NCBI GenBank assembly: GCA_902797275.1 | Contig: CADBSI010000006.1 | Span: 1 to 20,442 of the forward strand | Origin: an uncultured Erysipelotrichaceae bacterium | Lineage (GTDB): Bacteria > Bacillota_I > Bacilli_A > RF39 > UBA660 | Direction of reading: 5' to 3' | Length of the DNA: 20,442 nt | Shown: positions 15,561 to 20,442 of the stretch, one piece after another | How positions within the stretch are numbered: the first letter of the stretch is position 1 | Layout: each line of letters opens with the position of its first letter | Notes under the pieces: generated by a model | Databases searched by the model: none | Told to the model about the DNA's origin: nothing | What the model saw: the letters and a program-made list of their open reading frames with translations, nothing else | Position numbers and translations under genes: made by a program

Positions 15561-15597
15561 TATATCACCATTAATATAATGTTATTATTTTTTAGTT

Positions 15598-16494
15598 TTA
15601 TTCAAAATCAATATCATCTTTTAAACCAAGTTCTCGTAAATATTTTTCTCGATCACGCCAATTAGCAATAGTTTTAACATATAAAGATAAATATACTTTG
15701 GAACCTAAATATTCTTCTAAATCAAGCCTTGCTTCCGTACCAATTTTTTTTAGCATAGAACCATTTTTACCAATTATAATTTTTTTTAGATTATCCCGAT
15801 CAACTATAATCAAAACAGAAATATTAATAACATTTTCTTCTTTTTCATATTCTTCTAGATAACAGGTAACAGAATGTGGTACTTCATCCTCCGTTTTTCT
15901 TAAGATTTTTTCTCTTACCAGTTCACAGATAATCATTGAAGTTGGTTGATTAGTTAAGTAATCATCATCATAGTATTTGATATCTTCTTTTAAATATTTT
16001 TTTAAAGTTTTAATTAGAGATTCTATATTAATATTCTTAACAGAAGAAATAGGAATTATTTCTTTAAAATCATATAATTTTTGTAATTTATCAATTTCAG
16101 CTAATAAAGTTTCTTTGTTTTTAATTTTATCTATTTTAGTTAAAACTAAAATTACATCTTGATTTTCTTGTTTTAATTTATTAAGAATGAATTCGTCTCC
16201 CTTACCAAATCCTTCTTTTATATCAACTAAAAAAAGTACTATATCAACATTGCTTGTCATTTGATAAGCTTTTTGGTTTAGGACATTACCAAGTTTATGT
16301 TTTGGTTTATGAATACCAGGAGTATCAACAAATACTATTTGAGAATCCTTATCATTATAAACTCCTTGAATAATATTTCTTGTTGTTCCAGATTTATCAG
16401 AAGTAATTGCTATGTGGCGTTCTAAAATAGCATTTAAAAGAGTACTTTTTCCAACATTAGGACGTCCAACAATACTTACAAAGCCTGATTTCAT
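15598..16494 (-). CDS. era: Ribosome-assembly GTPase Era
   Basis: Era is a GTPase that binds the 3' end of 16S rRNA and assists 30S maturation. It has 298 residues, the normal length. The GTPase domain has G1 GRPNVGKST (residues 10-18), the switch region with SGTTRN, G3 DTPGIHKPKH, G4 TKID (a variant of NKxD, common in Era) and G5 SS. The C-terminal KH domain is marked by IIGKNGSMLKKIGTEARLDLEEYLG. The start overlaps the cdd stop (ATGA). The order cdd-era-yqzL-recO is a classical Bacilli arrangement. ybeY and the diacylglycerol kinase gene often found upstream are absent here. Confidence 0.97.
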   Translation of the reverse strand: MKSGFVSIVGRPNVGKSTLLNAILERHIAITSDKSGTTRNIIQGVYNDKDSQIVFVDTPGIHKPKHKLGNVLNQKAYQMTSNVDIVLFLVDIKEGFGKGDEFILNKLKQENQDVILVLTKIDKIKNKETLLAEIDKLQKLYDFKEIIPISSVKNINIESLIKTLKKYLKEDIKYYDDDYLTNQPTSMIICELVREKILRKTEDEVPHSVTCYLEEYEKEENVINISVLIIVDRDNLKKIIIGKNGSMLKKIGTEARLDLEEYLGSKVYLSLYVKTIANWRDREKYLRELGLKDDIDFE

Positions 16495-16871
16495 AGATTG
16501 TCCTCATTAAACATAACCGGTGTTAATTCTTTTAGAGTATAAGTTTCCATTTTATCTTTAGTATATAAGTATACCTTAGCATCTTGGTTAAAAAATTCAA
16601 TTAAAACTTGTCTACAAATAAAGCAAGGAGAAGCAATTTTTTCACTTGCATTCATAATATGAATTTCTTTAAAATCGCCTTTTTTATAACCATGACTAAT
16701 TGCATTTACAACAGCACTTCTTTCAGCACAAATAGTTGCTCCATAAGAAGCGTTTTCAACGTTTACTCCAACAAATTCTTGGTTATCATTAGTTATAATA
16801 ATACATGCTACTTTAAAATTAGAATAAGGAGCATATGCATTATCTAATAATTTTTCTAGTTTTTCTTTCAT
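16491..16871 (-). CDS. cdd: Cytidine deaminase
   Basis: This enzyme deaminates cytidine and deoxycytidine to uridine and deoxyuridine in pyrimidine salvage. It has 126 residues, the length of the small tetrameric type. The zinc ligands and proton shuttle are all present: Cys48 and Glu50 in TICAERSA, and Cys83 and Cys86 in SPCFICRQ. The substrate stretch NVENASYGA precedes them. SD AAAGGA overlaps the end of rnhB, 1 bp away. The C-terminus overlaps the era start by 4 bp. Confidence 0.97.
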   Translation of the reverse strand: MKEKLEKLLDNAYAPYSNFKVACIIITNDNQEFVGVNVENASYGATICAERSAVVNAISHGYKKGDFKEIHIMNASEKIASPCFICRQVLIEFFNQDAKVYLYTKDKMETYTLKELTPVMFNEDNL

Positions 16872-16872
16872 T

Positions 16873-17484
16873 TCAATTCCTTTCTAAATACTCTTTAACT
16901 GGTCCATAAGTTTTTCTATGTAAAGAAGTTATACCATGTTCTTTAATTGCTTCTATATGTTTTTTAGTAGGATAACCTTTATTATTTTTAAAATCATAAT
17001 AAGGGTATTTTTTATCAAGTTCTAACATCATTCTATCTCTTACTACTTTAGCAATTACACTTGCAGCTGCAATACTTAAGCTTTTACTATCACCTTTAAT
17101 AATGGAATTACTTGGAATATCGGTATTAAGCCTCATCGCATCTATTAATAAATATTCTGGCTTTATTTTCATATTTTTAATAGCATCTAACATAGCAAGT
17201 TTAGTTGCTTCATAGATATTTACTTCATCTATTTTATCATTATCAATTATACCAATTCCATAGCTTACAGCATCTTTTACTAGAATATCATAAAACTCTT
17301 CTCTTTTTTTCTCACTTAATTTTTTAGAATCTGTTAAGCCTGCTAATTTATAATTAACTGGTAAAATAACGGAACAAGCAACAACTGGGCCAACTAAAGG
17401 ACCACGTCCTACTTCATCAATTCCAGCTATTAAAGTAATACCTTTATTTAATAATTCTCTTTCATATGTATATAAATCTTCCAT
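16873..17484 (-). CDS. rnhB: Ribonuclease HII
   Basis: RNase HII cuts the RNA strand of RNA-DNA hybrids and single ribonucleotides embedded in DNA. It has 203 residues, normal for bacterial RnhB. The catalytic acidic residues are visible: Asp23 and Glu24 in the hallmark IDEVGRGPLVGPVVA, an Asp in LLIDAM, and the GDSKSLSIAAASVIAKVVRD block that supplies the fourth. The KKYPYYDFKNNKGYPTKKH segment is typical of the C-terminal part. It overlaps the yqeY stop by one base and lies just ahead of cdd. Confidence 0.97.
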   Translation of the reverse strand: MEDLYTYERELLNKGITLIAGIDEVGRGPLVGPVVACSVILPVNYKLAGLTDSKKLSEKKREEFYDILVKDAVSYGIGIIDNDKIDEVNIYEATKLAMLDAIKNMKIKPEYLLIDAMRLNTDIPSNSIIKGDSKSLSIAAASVIAKVVRDRMMLELDKKYPYYDFKNNKGYPTKKHIEAIKEHGITSLHRKTYGPVKEYLERN

Positions 17485-17927
17485 TATAAATTACTTAACT
17501 TATCTTTAATAATAGTACTTACATCTTTCATATCACATTTACCTTTTACAAGAGGAGTAAGTTCTTTCATGATAAGTCCCATATCTTTGTTACTAGTTGG
17601 TTTTACTTTTTCAAATACGGAAGCAATTATATTTTCTAATTCATCACTTGTTAATTGAGCTGGTAAATATTCTTGAAGTAAAGCTATTTCTTCTTTAGTT
17701 TTAGCAATTAAATCTTCTCTATTACCTTTTTCAAATTCTAAAATAGATTCTTTTCTTGTTTTAATACCACGACTTATAATATCAATTACTAAATTATCAT
17801 CAATTACAGCTTTAGAATTAATATGTTCTAAGTCAACACTTCCTTTTATACCTCTTAAAGTTTGTAGTTTTAAAGTATTTTTTTCCTTTAAAGCACTTAT
17901 AATATCTGCTTGTATTTTTTCATACAT
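17484..17927 (-). CDS. yqeY: GatB/YqeY-domain protein
   Basis: This 147-residue helical protein is of the YqeY family, related to the tail domain of the GatB amidotransferase subunit. A tRNA-linked role has been suggested, but the function is not established. Features include IQADIISALKEKNTLKLQTLRGIKG, the central ESILEFEKGNREDL, and LLQEYLPAQLTSDEL. The C-terminus has KDMGLIMKELTPLVKGKCDMKDVSTIIK. A GTG at 17936 in frame is inside the Shine-Dalgarno (AAGGAAGGTG), so I use the ATG at 17927, which gives the family's usual length. It is the first gene of the rnhB-cdd-era-yqzL-recO operon. In many Firmicutes it directly follows rpsU; here the two are about 2.1 kb apart. Confidence 0.95.
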   Translation of the reverse strand: MYEKIQADIISALKEKNTLKLQTLRGIKGSVDLEHINSKAVIDDNLVIDIISRGIKTRKESILEFEKGNREDLIAKTKEEIALLQEYLPAQLTSDELENIIASVFEKVKPTSNKDMGLIMKELTPLVKGKCDMKDVSTIIKDKLSNL

Positions 17928-17947
17928 TTTAATCACCTTCCTTTATA

Positions 17948-17976
17948 ATTATAACTTAAATAGTGAACAAAAGCAA
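17948..17976 (-). promoter_or_regulatory. Promoter of the yqeY-recO operon
   Basis: Minus-strand TTGCTT (17976-17971), a 17-bp spacer and TATAAT (17953-17948), about 20 bp before the yqeY start. The -35 box is one arm of a perfect inverted repeat (17971-17988) that abuts the right end of the TnpB element. This suggests the operon can be expressed on its own after being separated from rpsU. Confidence 0.65.
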
Positions 17977-17988
17977 ACAAGTTTGCTT
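17971..17988. repeat. 18-bp inverted repeat over the yqeY -35 box
   Basis: AAGCAAAC-AA-GTTTGCTT is a perfect 8-bp inverted repeat with a 2-nt centre. It covers the -35 hexamer of the yqeY promoter and touches the end of the tnpB-linked repeat. It could be an operator, a hairpin of read-through RNA, or a feature of the insertion target. Confidence 0.6.
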
Positions 17989-18118
17989 ACATCACCTCAC
18001 GGTGATGTGATTTCTGCTTCATAGAGATTGCAACCAATCTTCTTAACAGACTTAAATTCCGATAGTTGCTACCGTATTTTTTCTTAAAACTTAAGAAATC
18101 TTGTTCGTCCTAGTTTTT
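17987..18118 (-). ncRNA. Right end and probable omega-RNA scaffold of the TnpB element (copy A)
   Basis: The sequence directly 3' of tnpB on its own strand looks like an IS605-type right end that becomes the guide-RNA scaffold. From 5' to 3' on the minus strand it has: a hairpin TTTCTTAA/TTAAGAAA (18098-18080); a CGGTAG/CTATCG stem with loop CAA; an AGATTG/CAATCT stem with loop GTTG; the run CTCTATGAAGCAGAAATC; and a perfect 8-bp terminal stem ACATCACC-GTGA-GGTGATGT with a GNRA-type loop (18008-17989). The CTATGAAGCA...AATC run before a terminal hairpin is familiar from IS605-family right ends. The 97-98-bp core (17987-18084) recurs at 19903-19999. No T run follows the terminal hairpin, so transcription would continue into the flanking guide. 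RNA production is inferred. Confidence 0.7.
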
Positions 18119-19267
18119 TTAACATCTAATTAAACTTTCCATATATAACTTTAATCCTTCAAACATAATATTTATACTTGCATTTAAATCTCTATCTATT
18201 TCTTGCCCACATTTTATACATTGATATTCTCGCTTGGTTAAAACTTTATATTCTTTATTTTGATTATTGCATCTACAACATATCTGACTAGATGGGTAAT
18301 AAGTATCTATTTGAAAAAATTCTTTCCCTTTATACTTTGATTTATATGAGAGTTGTCTTAGTATTTCACTAAATGTGGCATCTTGAATTTTACTTGATAA
18401 TTTATTTTCTTTTCCATTAATTATCATTTCGTTAGTTTTTAATTTTTCACAAGTAATAATGTCATATTCACAGGTTATATCTTTAGTTATTTTATGAATA
18501 TAGTATTTTCTAGAATTAGCAAGTTTATTATAAAGTACCGCTAATTCTTTTTTGCATTTATAGTAATTTTTACTTCCTTTTACTTTTCTTGCTAATTCTC
18601 TTTGTTTTCTTTTAATTCTTTTTTCATATTTTAATATGTATTTATTATTATCATAGGTAGTTCCATCTGATAAAGTTAATATTTTTTTTACTCCTAAATC
18701 TATTCCAACAATACTTTGGGGATCTACTTTTTCTATTTTTTTATCTATTTCAAATAAAAGAGATACATAGTATTTACCAGTTGCTTCTTTTGAAATTGTA
18801 GCATTTTTAATTTCACCATTTATTTTTTTTAGATTTCTATACCCCTTTATTTTTACCCATTTTAATTTTGGTAATTTTACTCTTTTGTTTTCTAAATCTA
18901 ATTCTATATTACAATATTTTTTGTTTTTATAAATTCTATTCACTGCTGCTGTATTATAACTATTTCTATTATATTTACTTTTAAACTTAGGGTAGCCACC
19001 CGTTTTATTAAATAATTTTTTAAAAGCAGCTTCTAAATTAAATAAAGATTTTCTTATTACAATACTATCTATTTCCTGTAAGAATGGTGAATTATATTTT
19101 AATGTACTCGTATAATCTTTTATATTATTATAAGAATTTTTATAACCTTCCGTTTTGATTTTATTTAAATAATAGTTATACACATATCTACTACAACCAA
19201 AGGTTTTATTAATAAAAATCTTTTGTTCATCATTTGGGTAAATTCTAAATTTATATGCCTTGTACAT
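18119..19267 (-). CDS. tnpB: TnpB RNA-guided nuclease (IS605 OrfB family)
   Basis: TnpB proteins are omega-RNA-guided DNA nucleases, ancestors of Cas12, that help IS200/IS605 elements persist. The 382-residue product has the N-terminal helix-turn-helix-like MYKAYKFRIYPNDEQ and SLFNLEAAFKKLF regions, a GYPKFKSK segment, and a RuvC domain with all three acidic residues: Asp190 (GIDLGVKK), Glu274 (CEKLKTNEM) and Asp360 (DRDLNASIN). The zinc finger has Cys330-x2-Cys333 and Cys350-x2-Cys353. It is thus predicted catalytically active, unlike the nuclease-dead TldR relatives. The ATG at 19267 is used. GTG codons at 19279 and 19276 form part of the Shine-Dalgarno GGTGGTGATC. A promoter lies at 19292-19320. 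Confidence 0.93.
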   Translation of the reverse strand: MYKAYKFRIYPNDEQKIFINKTFGCSRYVYNYYLNKIKTEGYKNSYNNIKDYTSTLKYNSPFLQEIDSIVIRKSLFNLEAAFKKLFNKTGGYPKFKSKYNRNSYNTAAVNRIYKNKKYCNIELDLENKRVKLPKLKWVKIKGYRNLKKINGEIKNATISKEATGKYYVSLLFEIDKKIEKVDPQSIVGIDLGVKKILTLSDGTTYDNNKYILKYEKRIKRKQRELARKVKGSKNYYKCKKELAVLYNKLANSRKYYIHKITKDITCEYDIITCEKLKTNEMIINGKENKLSSKIQDATFSEILRQLSYKSKYKGKEFFQIDTYYPSSQICCRCNNQNKEYKVLTKREYQCIKCGQEIDRDLNASINIMFEGLKLYMESLIRC

Positions 19268-19291
19268 CTTGATCACCACCCTTTTTTACCA

Positions 19292-19320
19292 ATGATATCA
19301 TGTCATTTATTGAATATCAA
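19292..19320 (-). promoter_or_regulatory. tnpB promoter
   Basis: Minus-strand TTGATA (19320-19315), a 17-bp spacer and TATCAT (19297-19292), about 25 bp before the tnpB ATG. The -10 is part of the 10-bp palindrome ATGATATCAT, and the -35 lies in ATTGA-ATA-TCAAT. These dyads could be operator sites. Confidence 0.55.
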
Positions 19321-19446
19321 TAGTTTTTTATAAATTTTAGAATATTTTATTTTTAAATTTAAAAGGAACTTTATTGCTATATTTGAATTAAGTATTTTTT
19401 AGTTTTTGGTATGACTTTCCTATTGTATAAAAAAGTATAGAAATAT

Positions 19447-19881
19447 TTATAATTTATAACCAAGTTTTTCTAAGGAATATTTAGCAAATGGAGTTAAATC
19501 TTCTTTTTTTAAATCACTTATTAAATACCAAGACCCTCCAAGGGAATCTCTTTCGTCTGAATCACTTTTTAAATAATCATTTTCTAAGTTTACTAGATAA
19601 AGTATTCCTATATGATGCAAGTCTTCAAATAAATCTTTAGACATTTTCCATTTAATATTATTACTTGCAACTGAAAATAAAGAATAACTTGAAATATCAT
19701 TATCAATTTCTTCTTTAACTTCTCTTTTTAAAGTAGTAATTGGATCCTCTTTAAATTCAATTCCCCCACCTGGTAAATCTAATTTACCTTTATAACCTCC
19801 TTTAGATTTTCTTACAAGAGCTATTTTTTCATTTTTAACAATTATAGCATATGAACCTATATGAGTTTTTTTAATTATCAT
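19447..19881 (-). CDS. NUDIX hydrolase (MutT-like)
   Basis: This 144-residue protein would hydrolyse a nucleoside diphosphate linked to another moiety; the substrate is unknown. The Nudix box is complete in its catalytic part: GGIEFKE, seven residues, REVKEEID, with the acidic residues that bind metal. The glycine after the EE pair in the consensus is replaced by Asp. The preceding LVRKSKGGYKGKLDLPGG strand is typical. The ATG at 19881 is five bases after GAGG; a GTG at 19887 is part of that site. It sits between tnpB and the isolated repeat copy B and seems to be a passenger gene between rpsU and yqeY. It may be expressed from read-through of rpsU or from an unseen promoter. Confidence 0.88.
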   Translation of the reverse strand: MIIKKTHIGSYAIIVKNEKIALVRKSKGGYKGKLDLPGGGIEFKEDPITTLKREVKEEIDNDISSYSLFSVASNNIKWKMSKDLFEDLHHIGILYLVNLENDYLKSDSDERDSLGGSWYLISDLKKEDLTPFAKYSLEKLGYKL

Positions 19882-19902
19882 AGACACCTCATTTTCTATT
19901 TT

Positions 19903-19999
19903 TTACATCACCTCACAGCAATGTGATTTCTGCTTCATAGAGATTTATTAATCTTCTTAACAGACTTAAATTCCCATAGTCGCTACCGTATTATTTTCT
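19903..19999 (-). ncRNA. Isolated second copy of the TnpB right-end/omega-RNA repeat (copy B)
   Basis: This 97-bp direct repeat of the sequence 3' of tnpB (17987-18084) has no tnpB of its own. The two are identical over long runs, for example TTTCTGCTTCATAGAGAT and CTTCTTAACAGACTTAAATT on the plus strand. They differ by about five substitutions, a hairpin whose loop region changes from GATTG-GTTG-CAATC to GATT-AATA-AATC (minus strand), and one inserted base. The terminal hairpin reads ACATTGCT-GTGA-GGTGATGT and keeps all eight pairs through three G-U wobbles. It lies between the rpsU terminator and the NUDIX ribosome-binding site. Most likely it is a solo right end left by, or mobilised from, a related element. 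Confidence 0.65.
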
Positions 20000-20007
20000 C
20001 ATTATGC

Positions 20008-20033
20008 AAAAAGACTAAACCTAAGTCTAGTCT
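20008..20033 (-). terminator. rpsU terminator
   Basis: On the minus strand AGACTAGAC-TTAG-GTTTAGTCT forms a 9-bp stem (one G-U pair, 20033-20012) followed by TTTT (20011-20008). It includes the rpsU stop codon TAG. It would separate rpsU from copy B, unless it is leaky. Confidence 0.75.
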
Positions 20034-20221
20034 CTATTATTTCTTTCACGTTTACGAGCATTTTTGATACCAGCTTTTTTAGCTTCACGTCTTTTAACGC
20101 CTGGTTTATCGTATGCTTCTCTTTTTTTAAATTCAGAAGGGATACCATCTCTAGCAACTTTTTGTTTAAATTTTCTTAAAGCCCCATCTAGGTTACCGTT
20201 TCTAACAGCAACATGTGTCAT
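20027..20221 (-). CDS. rpsU: 30S ribosomal protein S21
   Basis: S21 is a small basic protein of the 30S platform near the anti-Shine-Dalgarno sequence. It has 64 residues. The conserved start MTHVAVRNGNLDGALRKFKQ is followed by the central REAYDKPGVKRREAKK and a basic tail KNARKRERNNRD. The SD is GGGAGG, the start is ATG, and a strong promoter lies just upstream. In Bacilli rpsU is commonly followed directly by yqeY; here a terminator, a repeat, a NUDIX gene and a tnpB element intervene. Confidence 0.97.
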   Translation of the reverse strand: MTHVAVRNGNLDGALRKFKQKVARDGIPSEFKKREAYDKPGVKRREAKKAGIKNARKRERNNRD

Positions 20222-20257
20222 TCTTTACTCCCTCCCTTCGTTCTAAAATCAATATAG

Positions 20258-20286
20258 ATTATACCAAACTTTAAAACAAAATTCAA
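20258..20286 (-). promoter_or_regulatory. rpsU promoter
   Basis: Minus-strand TTGAAT (20286-20281), a 17-bp spacer and a perfect TATAAT (20263-20258), about 37 bp before the rpsU start. This is the best promoter match in the window, as expected for a ribosomal-protein gene. A second TTGAAT-like hexamer lies ten bases further upstream. Confidence 0.8.
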
Positions 20287-20357
20287 CATAATTCAACAAT
20301 TTTTTTCTAAAATATTGTAGTGTTACAATTGATGTGAAACAAATTTATAGAAAAGAA

Positions 20358-20420
20358 GTGATTCAAGTCGTATAATATTGAGTTGATAAAAACAAATATT
20401 AACGAAAGGACTTGAATCAC
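20358..20420. repeat. Perfect 12-bp inverted repeat bracketing a promoter and ribosome-binding region
   Basis: GTGATTCAAGTC (20358-20369) and GACTTGAATCAC (20409-20420) are exact reverse complements, 39 bp apart. Between them lie a TATAAT (20371-20376) and an AAAGGA Shine-Dalgarno (20405-20410); the right arm ends at the base before an ATG. RNA that begins upstream of 20358 would fold the start region into a stem. RNA begun from the internal TATAAT would lack the left arm. A smaller hairpin ATTGTA-GTGT-TACAAT lies at 20314-20329. Confidence 0.75.
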
Positions 20421-20442
20421 ATGAATATTATAATAAAAAATA
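20421..20442 (+). CDS. Start of a plus-strand gene (partial, runs off the right edge)
   Basis: An ATG at 20421, ten bases after AAAGGA, opens a frame reading MNIIIKN to the window edge. The 12-bp inverted repeat around its promoter and start resembles the read-through-protection hairpins of some transposase genes, so a transposase is one possibility. The seven codons visible cannot establish it. Confidence 0.45.

Larger units (their letters stand above)
17987..19320 (-). mobile_element. IS605-family TnpB-only element (IS1341-like); left end not resolved
   Basis: The element consists of a promoter, an intact tnpB and a structured right end. No TnpA (Y1 transposase) gene lies within it or elsewhere in the window, so it would need TnpA in trans or be immobile. 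The right boundary is within GGTGATGTAA at about 17989-17987, where the two repeat copies stop matching. The left boundary was not found. The 19321-19446 stretch is AT-rich without a hairpin I can call as the left end, so 19320 is a provisional edge. Confidence 0.6.

Noticed and set aside
15977..16162. Plus-strand 61-codon frame
   Set aside because: It is antisense to era, a clear gene.
16608..16847. Plus-strand 79-codon frame
   Set aside because: It is antisense to cdd, whose zinc-site motifs are intact.
18119..19267. TldR-type nuclease-dead transcription regulator
   Set aside because: The RuvC residues Asp190, Glu274 and Asp360 are all present, so an active TnpB is more likely.
19321..19446. 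Left end or additional small gene between NUDIX and tnpB
   Set aside because: The stretch is AT-rich, without a convincing hairpin, ribosome-binding site or open frame; I could not locate the element's left end.
17987..19999. The two 97-bp repeats as a minimal CRISPR array
   Set aside because: There are only two copies, 1.8 kb apart with genes between, and no cas genes; position and structure fit an IS605-type right end.
20064..20246. Plus-strand 60-codon frame
   Set aside because: It is antisense to rpsU and its promoter leader.

Overview
The window is very AT-rich and gene-dense, with short Shine-Dalgarno-led genes and Firmicutes-type gene order (era-yqzL-recO, cdd next to era, an rpsU/yqeY neighbourhood). 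Tryptophan is TGG and many genes end in TGA, several in ATGA overlaps, so it uses the standard bacterial code. This argues against Mycoplasma/Spiroplasma and fits a low-GC, small-genome member of the Bacillota, possibly one of the uncultured gut Bacilli/'Tenericutes' groups. That placement is an inference from composition and gene content; there is no rRNA in the window.

Region 1 (1-7855, minus strand) is a surface-polysaccharide operon. From a promoter at about 7827-7855 it runs rfbA-rfbC-rfbD-rfbB (dTDP-L-rhamnose synthesis), then an ABC-2 exporter ATPase and permease of the TagHG/Wzt-Wzm/RgpDC type, a tandem two-domain GT2 glycosyltransferase, and an RgpA-like rhamnosyltransferase. It continues off the left edge into a further gene. 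Together they would make, polymerise and export a rhamnose-containing cell-wall polysaccharide. A membrane-anchored polysaccharide deacetylase (7891-9459) lies just upstream.

Region 2 (9525-14690) holds miaA with an unrecognised gene ahead of it, a decayed small ORF, then on the plus strand deoB and an AlkD-type DNA glycosylase overlapping by 4 nt, a membrane-anchored beta-helix-like surface protein, and a convergent ferredoxin. The last two share a bidirectional terminator.

Region 3 (14741-17976, minus strand) is a housekeeping operon: yqeY-rnhB-cdd-era-yqzL-recO. The yqzL gene is only 39 codons and overlaps recO.

Region 4 (17987-20033) is the accessory part. The usual rpsU/yqeY neighbourhood is interrupted by a TnpB gene (IS605 OrfB type, no TnpA visible) and a NUDIX hydrolase gene. 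Two copies of a ~97-bp structured repeat in the same orientation bound this segment. One copy lies directly 3' of tnpB and looks like the element's right end with its omega-RNA scaffold. The other is an isolated copy between rpsU and the NUDIX gene. The substitutions between the copies keep the terminal hairpin paired only if it is RNA read from the tnpB strand. This is the most interesting signal in the window.

The right edge carries rpsU with a strong promoter, then the start of a plus-strand gene. A perfect 12-bp inverted repeat brackets that gene's promoter and ribosome-binding region.
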